Origin: Aeromicrobium chenweiae
GTDB lineage: Bacteria > Actinomycetota > Actinomycetes > Propionibacteriales > Nocardioidaceae
Reading direction: 5' to 3'
DNA length: 64,000 nucleotides
NCBI RefSeq assembly: GCF_003065605.1
Contig: NZ_CP026952.1
Coordinates: forward strand, 2,666,001-2,730,000
The notes under the pieces are model-generated. The model searched no databases. It was not told where the DNA came from and worked only from the letters and a program-made list of their open reading frames with translations. Of this stretch, positions 42,640 through 50,928 are shown piece after piece (the stretch's first letter is position 1; every line of letters begins with the position of its first letter). Position numbers and translations under genes: made by a program.

Positions 42640-43560
42640 ATGACCATCAGCCGTACCCGCAGCGCCATCACCGGTGCCCTCGCCCTGACCGCCGCACTCA
42701 CCCTCGCCGCCTGCGGCGGATCGTCCACGGCCTCGTCCGCGGACGACGCCACCTGCCCCCACGGCAAGATCCGCTTCGGGGTCGAGCCCTTCGAGGATCC
42801 CGCCAAGCTGACGCCGGCCTTCAAGGTCGTCGGCGAGGCGCTGTCGGAGAAGCTCGACTGCCCCGTCGAGATCACTGTCGTCGACAGCTACGCGGCCGAG
42901 GTCCTCGCCATGAAGAACGGCAAGCTCGACCTGGGCGTGTTCGGCCCCCTCGGCTACGTCTTCGCCAGCCAGGAGGCCGGGGCCGAGCCGGTGGCCTCGT
43001 TCGGCACGTCCGACGGCAAGCTGTCGACGTACAACGGCGGCATCTGGGTCAAGAAGGGGTCGCCCATCACCTCGATCGACGACCTGAAGGGACAGAGCCT
43101 GGCCCTGTCCGAGCCCGGATCGACCTCCGGCGACGCGCTGCCGCGGCAGGCCCTGGCGGACGCCGGGATCAAGGAGTCGGACCTCGACATCACGTACGCG
43201 GGCGGCCACCCCGAGGCGCTCCTCGCGCTGACCCACGGCAAGGTCGACGCAGCGGAGATCAACTCGCAGCAGCTCGCGACGTCCACCTCCGAGGGACAGT
43301 TCGACGAGGCCGACTACACGCAGATCTGGCAGTCCGACCCGATCCCCAACGACCCCATCACCGTGGCCGGGTCCGCCTCGCCGGAGTTCAAGAAGGCCGT
43401 CAAGGACGCGTTGCTGGACCTGCCGGCCGCGGCCGTCGCCAAGGCCGGCAGCCTGCTCGACGTCGATCCGGCCGGACCCCTGCTGGCCGTGGACAAGTCC
43501 ACGTACCAGCCCCTGTTCGACCTGGCCGAGACGCTCGGCCTGACGACGGACGACCTGTGA
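42640..43560 (+). CDS. phnD: Phosphonate ABC transporter substrate-binding lipoprotein
   Basis: 306 residues. Signal peptide with lipobox LAAC, the lipidated cysteine at about residue 25, so membrane-anchored outside. PhnD-like binding fold: IRFGVEPFEDPAKLTPAFKVVGEALSEKL, DLGVFGPLGYVFASQEAGAEPVASF, LSEPGSTSGDALPRQAL (the Ser/Thr residues that hold the phosphonate group) and HGKVDAAEINSQQL. It delivers phosphonate to PhnE/PhnC. CAGGAG stands 7 nt before the ATG; the stop overlaps the phnC GTG. Confidence 0.95.
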   Translation: MTISRTRSAITGALALTAALTLAACGGSSTASSADDATCPHGKIRFGVEPFEDPAKLTPAFKVVGEALSEKLDCPVEITVVDSYAAEVLAMKNGKLDLGVFGPLGYVFASQEAGAEPVASFGTSDGKLSTYNGGIWVKKGSPITSIDDLKGQSLALSEPGSTSGDALPRQALADAGIKESDLDITYAGGHPEALLALTHGKVDAAEINSQQLATSTSEGQFDEADYTQIWQSDPIPNDPITVAGSASPEFKKAVKDALLDLPAAAVAKAGSLLDVDPAGPLLAVDKSTYQPLFDLAETLGLTTDDL

Positions 43561-44330
43561 GCGTCATGCGAACGACCGAGCCGCTCCCGCCGATCGCCGC
43601 GATCCCCGTCGCCCCTGCCCTGACCATCCGCGGCCTGAGCAAGACGTTCGGCGACAGGGTCGTGCTCGACGGCCTGGACCTCGACGTCGCGGCCGGCGAG
43701 CTCGTGTCGCTGCTGGGCGCCAACGGATCGGGGAAGTCGACGGCGTTGAAGTGCGTCGTCGGCCTCGAGACACCGTCGGCCGGTGTCGTTCAGATCGAGG
43801 GCGCCCCCGTCGAACGGCGCGCCGCGATGGTGTTCCAGGGCATCCACCTGGTGCCGAGACGAAGCGTCCTGGACAACGTGTGCGCGGGCGCCCTCGGCCG
43901 GCTGACCTGGCGACACTCGTGGTCGACCTGGGCGGTGCCGAACGACGTGCGCGAGGAGGCCATGGCGTGCCTGGCCCGGGTCGGACTGGCTGATCGCGCC
44001 CATGACCGCACCGGACGGCTGTCCGGAGGCCAGCAGCAACGCGTCGCCATCGCGCGGGCCCTGTGCCAGCGCGCCCCGGTGCTGCTCGCCGACGAGCCGG
44101 TCTCGGCGCTGGACCCGGCGGCGGCCGAACAGGTCATGACGCTGCTGCGGTCGCTCACGAACGACGGGATCGCCGTCGCAGCAGTCCTGCACCAGCCCGA
44201 CCTGGCACGTCGACACTCCGACCGGATCGTGGGGCTCATGCACGGCCGGATCGACTTCACCGGCTCGCCGCGCGACGTCACCGATGACCTGATCGGCCAG
44301 CTGTACGCAGCGGACCGAGGCGCGGCATGA
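43557..44330 (+). CDS. phnC: Phosphonate ABC transporter ATPase
   Basis: 257 residues. Walker A GANGSGKST, Q-loop MVFQGIHLVPRRSV (the PhnC-type sequence), signature LSGGQQQRVAIARAL, Walker B VLLADEPVSALD, H-loop VLHQPD. It powers phosphonate import. GTG overlaps the phnD stop by 4 bp; ATG at 43566 is an alternative. ATGA overlap with phnE. The N-terminus is about ten residues longer than usual, ahead of LTIRGLSKTFGD. Confidence 0.95.
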   Translation: MSVMRTTEPLPPIAAIPVAPALTIRGLSKTFGDRVVLDGLDLDVAAGELVSLLGANGSGKSTALKCVVGLETPSAGVVQIEGAPVERRAAMVFQGIHLVPRRSVLDNVCAGALGRLTWRHSWSTWAVPNDVREEAMACLARVGLADRAHDRTGRLSGGQQQRVAIARALCQRAPVLLADEPVSALDPAAAEQVMTLLRSLTNDGIAVAAVLHQPDLARRHSDRIVGLMHGRIDFTGSPRDVTDDLIGQLYAADRGAA

Positions 44331-45148
44331 CGATCCTGACGCAGCCACGGATGGCCGTCCCGCCCCGCCCCCGCGGCCGGCTCGGCCTCGTCGCGGGCAG
44401 CGCCGTAGCGGCCGGGCTGGTGGCCCTGCACGTGTGGGCCTGGCTGGCCACCGACTTCTCGCTGGCTGCGCTGGCGTCGGGCTGGGACGGCATGGTCAGC
44501 TTCCTCGGCGACGCGCTGCCGCCGGACCTGGCGTGGAACGCGGTCGTCCGTCCCGGCATCGACGCATGCCTCGTGACGTTCGCGATCGGGCTGATGGGCA
44601 CGACCCTGTCAATCCCGACGTCTCTCGCGCTCGCAGTGCTGGGTGCCCGGACGACGTCCCGCAACCCGGTGATCTACCAGGCGGCCAGGTCCGTGATGTC
44701 GTTCCTTCGAGCCGTTCCCGACATTGTGTTCGCCCTGGTCTTCGTGACCGCGGTCGGCCTCGGTCCGTTTGCGGGCGTCCTGGCTCTCATCTGCCACAAC
44801 ACCGGCGTCATGTCCAAGCTCTGGTCCGAGTCGATGGAGGAGATCGACTCCGGGCCGATCGACGCCCTCCGGGTCGCCGGGGCATCGAGCGCCCAGATCG
44901 CGTCCCACGTCGTGCTGCCCAGCGTCGTCCCCCAGTTCGTCGGGCTCCTGCTGTACCGCCTCGACGTCAACGTGCGGTCCTCGCTGGTCCTCGGACTGGT
45001 CGGCGCCGGTGGTGTCGGCTTCCTCATCAACCAGTCGATCTCGCTGTTCCGGTTCGACGAGATGATGACGTACATCCTCATGGTGCTGGTCATGGTCGTC
45101 GCGGTCGACCTGCTCAGCGGCGCCGTCCGCAAGCGGCTGAACGCATGA
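44327..45148 (+). CDS. phnE: Phosphonate ABC transporter permease
   Basis: 273 residues, about six helices. The first helix (24-43) is followed by an extracytoplasmic loop, and the cytoplasmic EAA loop is visible as WSESMEEIDSGPIDALRVAGASSAQIASHVVLPSVVPQF, which docks with PhnC. The end has LDVNVRSSLVLGLVGAGGVGFLINQSISLFRFDEM, typical of PhnE. Overlaps at both ends (ATGA) show it is within one operon with phnD, phnC and the dehydrogenase gene. Confidence 0.95.
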   Translation: MTILTQPRMAVPPRPRGRLGLVAGSAVAAGLVALHVWAWLATDFSLAALASGWDGMVSFLGDALPPDLAWNAVVRPGIDACLVTFAIGLMGTTLSIPTSLALAVLGARTTSRNPVIYQAARSVMSFLRAVPDIVFALVFVTAVGLGPFAGVLALICHNTGVMSKLWSESMEEIDSGPIDALRVAGASSAQIASHVVLPSVVPQFVGLLLYRLDVNVRSSLVLGLVGAGGVGFLINQSISLFRFDEMMTYILMVLVMVVAVDLLSGAVRKRLNA

Positions 45149-46221
45149 GCACGGCCACCGCAGCAGTCTGGTCCGGCGAGGGCTTCCGCACCCTGCAGCT
45201 CCCCCTGCCACAGCTGGACGCAGGCGAGCTGCTGATCGAGGTCGAGCTCGCGACGATCTGCGGCAGCGACCTGCACACCGTGACCGGCCGGCGCAGCACC
45301 CCCGTGCCCACCGTCCTCGGGCACGAGGCCGTGGGTCGTGTGGTCGCGGCGGGGCCCGACGCCCCCGCACGGGTGGGCGACCGGGTCGTGTGGACGATCG
45401 GCACGGCGTGCGGTGAGTGCCGCCGGTGCCGGCGCGGCCTGACGCAGAAGTGCACCGACGTGCGCAAGTACGGGCACGAGCGGATCGAGGACCGCTGGGC
45501 CCTCAGCGGCTCCTTCGCGACCCACGTCCATCTGCTGCCGGGAACAGGCGTCGTCGTCGTTCCCGAGGATGCGCCCGCAGCGCTCCTCGCCCCGGCCGGG
45601 TGCGCGACCGCCACGGTGACGGGCGCCGCTCGTCGGGTCGGCCTCAGCGCCGAGGACGAGGTCGTCGTGGTCATGGGGTGCGGCATGCTCGGGCTGACGG
45701 CCGTGGCCTACGCCGTGGACATGGGGATCACCACGGTGATCGCCTGCGACGTCGACGCCTCACGACGCCGGCTCGCCGCGGAGCTCGGCGCATCCCGGAC
45801 CTGCCACCCGGACGACCTCAGTGAGGTCGTCGGTCCCGATGGTGCCGACGTCGTGCTCGAGCTGTCCGGGCAGCCGAGCGCGGTCGAGGGCGCGATCGGC
45901 GTCGCTGGGGTCGGTGGTCGCGTCGCCCTCGTCGGCTCGGTGTCCCCGGGTCCGGCAGTCGCCATCGACCCGGAGTCGGTCGTCCGGTCGCTCACCACGA
46001 TCATCGGCAGCCACAACTACACGTCTGTCGACCTGCAGGAGGCGGTGTCGTTCCTGGTGCGGACGAAGCATCGCGACCTGCTCGCCGCCCTGGTGTCGCC
46101 ACCGATGGGGATCGACCGCATCGACGACGCGATCGCCGTGGCCCGACGCGGTGGCGCACCCCGTACGTCGCTCGTCCCGCGTGATGCTGGGGTGGCGCTC
46201 GACGACCCGCTCGTCCCCTAG
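45145..46221 (+). CDS. Phosphonate-cluster zinc alcohol dehydrogenase (TIGR03366, HpnZ type)
   Basis: 358 residues, MDR family. Catalytic zinc: C39 (TICGSD), H60 and E61 (GHEAVG). Structural zinc: C89, C92, C95 and C103 (CGECRRC...C). Rossmann motif VVMGCGMLGLTAVAYAVDMG, where the usual GxGxxG is GCGMLG. This subgroup is known from phosphonate catabolism loci; it may reduce or oxidise the aldehyde released by the HAD hydrolase, or the alcohol substrate before C-P cleavage. Start overlaps phnE by 4 bp. Last gene of the operon; its stop overlaps the convergent small gene. Confidence 0.9.
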   Translation: MSTATAAVWSGEGFRTLQLPLPQLDAGELLIEVELATICGSDLHTVTGRRSTPVPTVLGHEAVGRVVAAGPDAPARVGDRVVWTIGTACGECRRCRRGLTQKCTDVRKYGHERIEDRWALSGSFATHVHLLPGTGVVVVPEDAPAALLAPAGCATATVTGAARRVGLSAEDEVVVVMGCGMLGLTAVAYAVDMGITTVIACDVDASRRRLAAELGASRTCHPDDLSEVVGPDGADVVLELSGQPSAVEGAIGVAGVGGRVALVGSVSPGPAVAIDPESVVRSLTTIIGSHNYTSVDLQEAVSFLVRTKHRDLLAALVSPPMGIDRIDDAIAVARRGGAPRTSLVPRDAGVALDDPLVP

Positions 46222-46430
46222 CGTCGGCCCTTGGCGAAGTACAGCAGCGGACCGACGGGCTGCACGAACGACGCCAGCGCCCACACGACCTTCGGGCCGC
46301 GGACCTCGCGGGCGGGCCGGCGAGCCAGGTCGCGCCAGGCCGCAGCCGTCAGGACCACCTCGACGGCGCCCACCACGCCGAGAGCTCGTCGCTGTCCGAT
46401 GGTGAGGTCCGACCACTTCTTCTGAGCCAT
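46218..46430 (-). CDS. PLDc_N-domain small membrane protein
   Basis: 70 residues with two hydrophobic segments (about 14-32 and 46-65). KVVWALASFVQPVGPLLYFAKGRR is the hallmark of the phospholipase-D-nuclease N-terminal domain (PLDc_N), here alone and without a catalytic partner. Function unknown. It overlaps the alcohol dehydrogenase gene by 4 bp at the 3' end. Confidence 0.85.
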   Translation of the reverse strand: MAQKKWSDLTIGQRRALGVVGAVEVVLTAAAWRDLARRPAREVRGPKVVWALASFVQPVGPLLYFAKGRR

Positions 46431-46480
46431 GGACCGACGCTATCGCCTGCCCCTCCCGAGCCGTCTGCCCGGTCGAAGGA

Positions 46481-47029
46481 TCAGCGGGCGCGCAGCCCGT
46501 CGAGGACGACGGCCAGCAGATGACCGGCGCGCGCCTCCCGCTCGGCGTCGTCCAGGCGGGTGAGGTAGCCGACCAGCAGCACCACGTCGCGGGCGTCGAC
46601 GTCTGCGCGCAACGACCCGTCCGCCCGGCCCGCCGCGAGCAGCACCTCGATCGCCTCGTCGATCGGGCCATGGCTGCCGGCGATGAGGTCGGACCGCGAG
46701 GCGGCCTCGATCACGTTGAACACACCGTGCTTGACGTTCGCGTAGTCGGCCAGACGGTCGAACCACAGCCGCAGCGCCTCGACGGGCAGATGATCGCGCA
46801 GCAGGGCCGGCGCGAGAGCGCAGAGCTCGTCGACGTCCGCGCGGTACACCTCGAGCAGCAGTGACTCCCGGTTCGGGAAGTGCCGGTAGAGCGTGCCCTG
46901 GCCGACGCCCGCCTCCTTCGCGATCGCGTTGAGACGCAGGTCGCCCGACCGCGTCACGGCACGGCGGGCCGCAGCGATGAGGCGCGCGCGGTTGTCCTTC
47001 GCGTCTGCGCGCAGAGGGGCGTCAGCCAT
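46481..47029 (-). CDS. TetR-family transcriptional regulator
   Basis: 182 residues from ATG 47029. Helix-turn-helix: NRARLIAAARRAVTRSGDLRLNAIAKEAGVGQGTLYRHFPNRESLLLEVY. The C-terminal domain has the ALRLWFDRLADYANVKHG and SDLIAGSHGPIDEAIEVLL segments common in this subgroup, whose members often control an adjacent SDR gene. AAGGAGG lies about 12 nt upstream, and two copies of a palindromic operator fill the gap to the divergent SDR gene. Confidence 0.92.
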   Translation of the reverse strand: MADAPLRADAKDNRARLIAAARRAVTRSGDLRLNAIAKEAGVGQGTLYRHFPNRESLLLEVYRADVDELCALAPALLRDHLPVEALRLWFDRLADYANVKHGVFNVIEAASRSDLIAGSHGPIDEAIEVLLAAGRADGSLRADVDARDVVLLVGYLTRLDDAEREARAGHLLAVVLDGLRAR

Positions 47030-47053
47030 GACGGGTCGATCCTCCTTGATAAC

Positions 47054-47067
47054 CGGACACGTGTCCG
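47054..47067. promoter_or_regulatory. Palindromic operator copy 1 (tetR proximal)
   Basis: CGGACACGTGTCCG, a perfect 14-bp palindrome 24 bp upstream of the tetR start. Its core GGACACGTGTCC is repeated exactly 33 bp away. Confidence 0.7.
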
Positions 47068-47086
47068 ATACGGTCGATGACGTAAG

Positions 47087-47100
47087 TGGACACGTGTCCA
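47087..47100. promoter_or_regulatory. Palindromic operator copy 2 (SDR proximal)
   Basis: TGGACACGTGTCCA, a perfect 14-bp palindrome 22 bp upstream of the SDR start, next to TAGCCA, a possible -10. The 33-bp centre-to-centre distance is close to three helical turns, so both repressor dimers would face the same side. Confidence 0.7.
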
Positions 47101-47122
47101 GTCTAGCCAATGGGAGATCACC

Positions 47123-47875
47123 ATGTCAGACACCACCACCGCCCTCCAGGGGAAAGTCGTTGCCATCACCGGCGCCAGCAGCGGCATCGGGGAGGCCACC
47201 GCTCTCCTGCTGGCCGAGCGCGGAGCCACGGTCGTGCTCGCTGCACGACGCACCGACCGACTCGACACGATCGCGGCCGGCATCACCGCACGCGGCGGGC
47301 AGGCCGCGGTCCTGGCGACCGACGTCACGCAGCGCGCGGACCTCGTCGCTCTCGTCACCCTCGCCACTGAGCAGTTCGGGCGCCTCGACGCCCTGGTGAG
47401 CAACGCCGGCATCAGCAAGATCGGCCCGGTCGACGAGATCGACCTGGACGGGTGGGACGCCATGATCGACGTCAACCTGCGCGGCGTCCTCAACGGCATC
47501 GCGGCGGCCCTGCCGGTCTTCCGCAGCCAGGGCCACGGGCACTTCGTCACGACGGTGTCGACGGCGGGGATCAAGATCACGCCGACCATGGCCGTGTACG
47601 GCGCCACCAAGAACGCGGTGCGGACACTGATGGAGGGCCTGCGCCAGGAGTCCACCAGCGGCGGGCTGCGGACGACCTCCATCTCCCCCGGGTACGTGCG
47701 CACCGAGCTGGCCGGCTCGATCGACGACCCCGCGAGACGCGCTGAGGTCCAGGCCGGCATGGACAGCTTCGCGATCGCACCGGAGGCCGTGGCTCGCGCG
47801 ATCGCGTTCGCCCTCGAGCAGCCGAGCGACGTCGAGATCGGCGACCTCACCATCCGGCCGACGACGCAGGGATGA
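47123..47875 (+). CDS. Short-chain dehydrogenase/reductase
   Basis: 250 residues, classical SDR: TGASSGIGE (16-24), DVT near 67, NAG in VSNAGISK (92-99), catalytic Ser in TVSTAGIK near 144 and YGATK near 154-158. The proton-relay Asn of the usual NNAG is preserved in context as SNAG. GGGAG stands 7 nt before the ATG. Divergent from a TetR gene with shared operators, so induced when the repressor binds its ligand. Substrate unknown. Confidence 0.92.
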   Translation: MSDTTTALQGKVVAITGASSGIGEATALLLAERGATVVLAARRTDRLDTIAAGITARGGQAAVLATDVTQRADLVALVTLATEQFGRLDALVSNAGISKIGPVDEIDLDGWDAMIDVNLRGVLNGIAAALPVFRSQGHGHFVTTVSTAGIKITPTMAVYGATKNAVRTLMEGLRQESTSGGLRTTSISPGYVRTELAGSIDDPARRAEVQAGMDSFAIAPEAVARAIAFALEQPSDVEIGDLTIRPTTQG

Positions 47876-48121
47876 GCGGTCGATGAGAGGGAGATCGGTT
47901 GCGGGGGCTCGGGCGCGTCAGCACGGGTCTGCTGGTCGTCGGCGTCGCCCGTGTGCTGTTCGAGAACGAGACCGTCACCGGCTCGGTGTCCAGGCAAGCG
48001 GTGATCAGCCACGGGCTGGTGCGGCTCGGCTCCGCGCCGCGTTCTCACCGCTGGGAAAGACCGTCGATATTACCTGTGGTCGCGGCAAAAGGGTGTCGGT
48101 GGCGACGTCTAGGTTTGAGGT

Positions 48122-49297
48122 ATGGCCACCACGAGAGCCTCGACCACCCAGTCGCTGTCGGATGCCGTACGACGGCAGGCCATGGCCGAGGCACACACCA
48201 TCGTGGCGATGCTCGACTACCGCGATGCCGAGCTGGCCCGTACCGCGGTGATTGAGTCGTCGCTTCGGCGCAAGATCGAACGGTCCGCGATCGCGTTGAC
48301 GATCGGTGAGGCCACCGGCATGTCCGAGGCACAGATCCAGCTGCGACTCTCGATCGCCGACCGGGTCCGCGACAAGACACCACAGGTGTGGGAAGCGTTC
48401 GTCGGCGGGCTCATCGACTTCTCCCGGGTTCGTGACATCAGTGCCGCGATCGAGAAGCTGCACCGCGAGGAGTCCGTGGCCCGGCTCGAGAACCGGGCCA
48501 TCGCCTACGCGACCGGCCACACCGGCACCGAGCTGCGCCAGTGGTTGCGGCGGTTCGTCCAGCGGGTCGAGGCCGACCTCGCTGTCGAACGGGCCGACGC
48601 CGCTCGGGCCGACCGGCACGTGGCCGTTGCTCATGGGGATGACTCGATGTCGTGGCTGAACGCCTATCTTCCTTCCCACGAAGCAGCCGCCATCGAGGCC
48701 CGGCTGCGCAAGGAAGCCCGCAAACCCGCAGCTGATGACGATGACCGCACCGTGGCCCAACGTGAAGCGGACCTGCTGGTCGCCTGGTGCACCGATTCGG
48801 AGGCCGCCACCAGCGCGATCGACGCGAACATCGCCGTCACCGTCGGGGCCGACGTCCTCGCCGGCGTGGTGCCCGGGTTCGCCGAGTCCACCGACGGCTG
48901 CTGGGCCGTCCCCGCACCATGGCTGGCCGATGTAGTCGCGACCGGTGGCACATTCTGGCACCGCATCATCGTCGACCCCGTCCGCGACGACGTGCTGTCG
49001 CACGAATACATCGGGCGCTTCGCCCCCGACACCCTCGCCGTCGCGCTGCAGTTCCTGCACGGTGTCTGCCAAGCACCCGGATGCATGGTCCCGGCCGAAC
49101 GCTGCGACCTCGACCACCGAATACCGCATCCGGTCGGTCCCACCACCGGCGACAACATGGGACCGCTGTGTCGAAGACACCACAACCTCAAGGGCCACGG
49201 TCTGCTCCACTGGTCCACCAGCCCACCAGCCGAGCTGATCGTCATCGAGCTCTACGCGCCGACGCCCACCGTCGAGATGGAGTACGTCGCCGCCTGA
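48122..49297 (+). CDS. DUF222-HNH protein (13E12 repeat type)
   Basis: 391 residues. Residues 10-300 form the helical DUF222 domain (AIALTIGEATGMSEAQIQLRLSIAD, LIDFSRVRDISAAIEKL). The C-terminus is an HNH nuclease motif: CQAPGCMVPAERCDLDHRIPHPVGPTTGDNMGPLCRRHHNLKGHG, with paired CxxC-type cysteines and histidines for metal. These genes are numerous and repeated in actinobacteria and often behave like selfish elements. TAGGTT stands 6 nt before the ATG. The 246 bp upstream (47876-48121) shows no convincing gene. Confidence 0.92.
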   Translation: MATTRASTTQSLSDAVRRQAMAEAHTIVAMLDYRDAELARTAVIESSLRRKIERSAIALTIGEATGMSEAQIQLRLSIADRVRDKTPQVWEAFVGGLIDFSRVRDISAAIEKLHREESVARLENRAIAYATGHTGTELRQWLRRFVQRVEADLAVERADAARADRHVAVAHGDDSMSWLNAYLPSHEAAAIEARLRKEARKPAADDDDRTVAQREADLLVAWCTDSEAATSAIDANIAVTVGADVLAGVVPGFAESTDGCWAVPAPWLADVVATGGTFWHRIIVDPVRDDVLSHEYIGRFAPDTLAVALQFLHGVCQAPGCMVPAERCDLDHRIPHPVGPTTGDNMGPLCRRHHNLKGHGLLHWSTSPPAELIVIELYAPTPTVEMEYVAA

Positions 49298-49397
49298 CCC
49301 GGTCCGACGACGAGCTCTCGGACCGCACCCTGGCCGCCGCACGGCCCTGGCGGTGGTCCATACTACGAAGGTGTCGACCTCCTCTGAGGTGGCCCAC

Positions 49398-49471
49398 GCG
49401 GACGTGGTGTAGTTGCAGCACGCTTCCCTTCCAGGGATGGAGTCGAGGTTCAAATCCTCGCGTCCGCTCCA
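49398..49471 (+). tRNA. tRNA-Gly (anticodon TCC)
   Basis: A 74-nt cloverleaf with encoded CCA end. Acceptor stem GCGGACG/CGTCCGC pairs fully; T arm CGAGG-TTCAAAT-CCTCG is perfect; D stem GTGT/GCAC has one G-T pair and a short 7-nt loop. Anticodon loop CTTCCAG (49428-49434) gives TCC, reading GGA/GGG. The anticodon stem CTTCC/GGATG has a T-T mismatch at its second pair, which is unusual. Confidence 0.9.
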
Positions 49472-49820
49472 CATTCCTCCGCCCGGCACCTGCGCCTTCC
49501 GGCGCACACGGAGACGAATGACAGCGCTCCGGCTCAGCCAGTTCTGTAGCGGCGCTCGACTGCGGCCGTCACGAGACCCCACTCGCTCGACGCCACCCGA
49601 TCGACGACCTCGGTCATGGCACCGCCCTCTCTCCGCATCACCCGTCGACGCCTCGTCGACCGTCACACCGTCGATGATCCCGCGCGCCGTGACCAAGATC
49701 CCAAAGGTCGGCCACATGCCGCCCGCACGTCGACGCCAGGTCGGGCAGCCAACATGCTCGGAGCAGGCGACACGCCCTCCGTACGCGAGAACTCCCTCTG
49801 ACCTGCGGAAACGCACCGAT
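49472..49820. other. Gene-poor stretch after tRNA-Gly
   Basis: 349 bp with no convincing complete gene. On the minus strand (49617-49534) a 27-codon frame encodes MTEVVDRVASSEWGLVTAAV..., resembling the first helix of AbiEi-type antitoxin N-termini, with no continuation; it may be a fossil of an integrated element next to the tRNA. No direct repeat of the tRNA 3' end was seen within the window. Confidence 0.4.
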
Positions 49821-50909
49821 TCAGACGTTGAAGCGGAACTCCACGACGTCGCCGTCGGCCATGACGTACTCCTTGCCCTCCATGCGCACCTTGCCCTGCG
49901 CCTTGGCGGCGGCCATCGAGCCGGCCTCGACCAGATCGTCGAACGAGACGATCTCGGCCTTGATGAAGCCGCGCTCGAAGTCCGTGTGGATGACGCCGGC
50001 GGCCTGCGGCGCGGTGGCGCCCTTGGGGATCGTCCACGCGCGCGACTCCTTGGGGCCGGCGGTGAGGTACGTCTGCAGCCCGAGGGTGTCGAAGCCGACC
50101 CGCGCGAGAGCGTCCAGGCCGGGCTCCTCGACGCCCATGTCGGCCAACATCTCGGCCCGCATCTGCTCGGCGTCCTCGTCGTCGCCCAGCTCCACGAGCT
50201 CGGCCTCGGACTTCGCGTCCAGGAAGATCGCCTCGGACGGGGCGACGAGCTCGCGCATGCGCGTCTTCAGGTCCTCGTCGCGCAGCTCGTCGAGATCGCA
50301 GTTGAACACGTAGATGAATCGCTTGGCGGTCATCAGGTGCAGGTCGCGCAGCAGGTCGAGGTCGAGCCCCGCCTTGAGCACGCCGGTGCCGGCCTCGAGC
50401 GCCTCCTTGGCCTTCTTGGCCTCCTCGAAGGGCGCGACGAGCGACTTGTCCTTGCGGGACTCCTTGTCCAGGCGCGGCAGGGCGTTGTCGATGGTCTGTA
50501 GATCGGCCAGCGCGAGCTCGATCGAGATCGTCTCGATGTCGTTGGCGGGGTTGACGTCGCCGTCGACGTGCGTGACGTCCTCGTCGCGGAACACGCGGGT
50601 CACCTGGCACAGGGCGTCGGACTCGCGGATGTGGGACAGGAACTTGTTACCCATCCCCTCGCCCTCGGACGCGCCCCGGACGATGCCGGCGATGTCGACG
50701 AACTGGACGGTCGCGGGCAGGATCTTCTCCGACCCGAAGATCTCCGCCAGCTTGGCGAGTCGGTGGTCGGGCACCCCCACGACACCGACGTTCGGCTCGA
50801 TCGTCGCGAACGGGTAGTTCGCCGCGAGCACGTTGTTCTTGGTCAGTGCGTTGAAGAGGGTCGACTTGCCCGCGTTGGGGAGTCCGACGATGCCGATGCT
50901 GAGAGCCAC
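49821..50909 (-). CDS. ychF: Redox-regulated ATPase YchF
   Basis: 362 residues, normal length. OBG-type P-loop protein with G1 GLPNAGKSTLFNAL at 8-21, G3 DIAGIVRGAS, and the YchF G4 region ending NCDLDEL in place of the GTP-specific NKxD, which is why YchF prefers ATP. Coiled-coil insert (about 130-200) and C-terminal TGS domain (FDTLGLQTYLTAGPKESRAW...KAQGKVRMEGKEYVMADGDVVEFRFNV). It associates with the ribosome and with oxidative stress control. GTG start; TAGGAT is 8 nt upstream. Confidence 0.97.
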   Translation of the reverse strand: MALSIGIVGLPNAGKSTLFNALTKNNVLAANYPFATIEPNVGVVGVPDHRLAKLAEIFGSEKILPATVQFVDIAGIVRGASEGEGMGNKFLSHIRESDALCQVTRVFRDEDVTHVDGDVNPANDIETISIELALADLQTIDNALPRLDKESRKDKSLVAPFEEAKKAKEALEAGTGVLKAGLDLDLLRDLHLMTAKRFIYVFNCDLDELRDEDLKTRMRELVAPSEAIFLDAKSEAELVELGDDEDAEQMRAEMLADMGVEEPGLDALARVGFDTLGLQTYLTAGPKESRAWTIPKGATAPQAAGVIHTDFERGFIKAEIVSFDDLVEAGSMAAAKAQGKVRMEGKEYVMADGDVVEFRFNV

Positions 50910-50928
50910 AAGGGACGATCCTACGTGC

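Noticed and set aside
47899..48255. 118-codon plus-strand frame upstream of DUF222-HNH
   Set aside because: Overlaps the DUF222 start in another frame and its C-terminal half is shadow-like; no ribosome site.
49398..49820. Prophage or integrative element at the tRNA-Gly
   Set aside because: No integrase and no repeat of the tRNA 3' end seen in the window.
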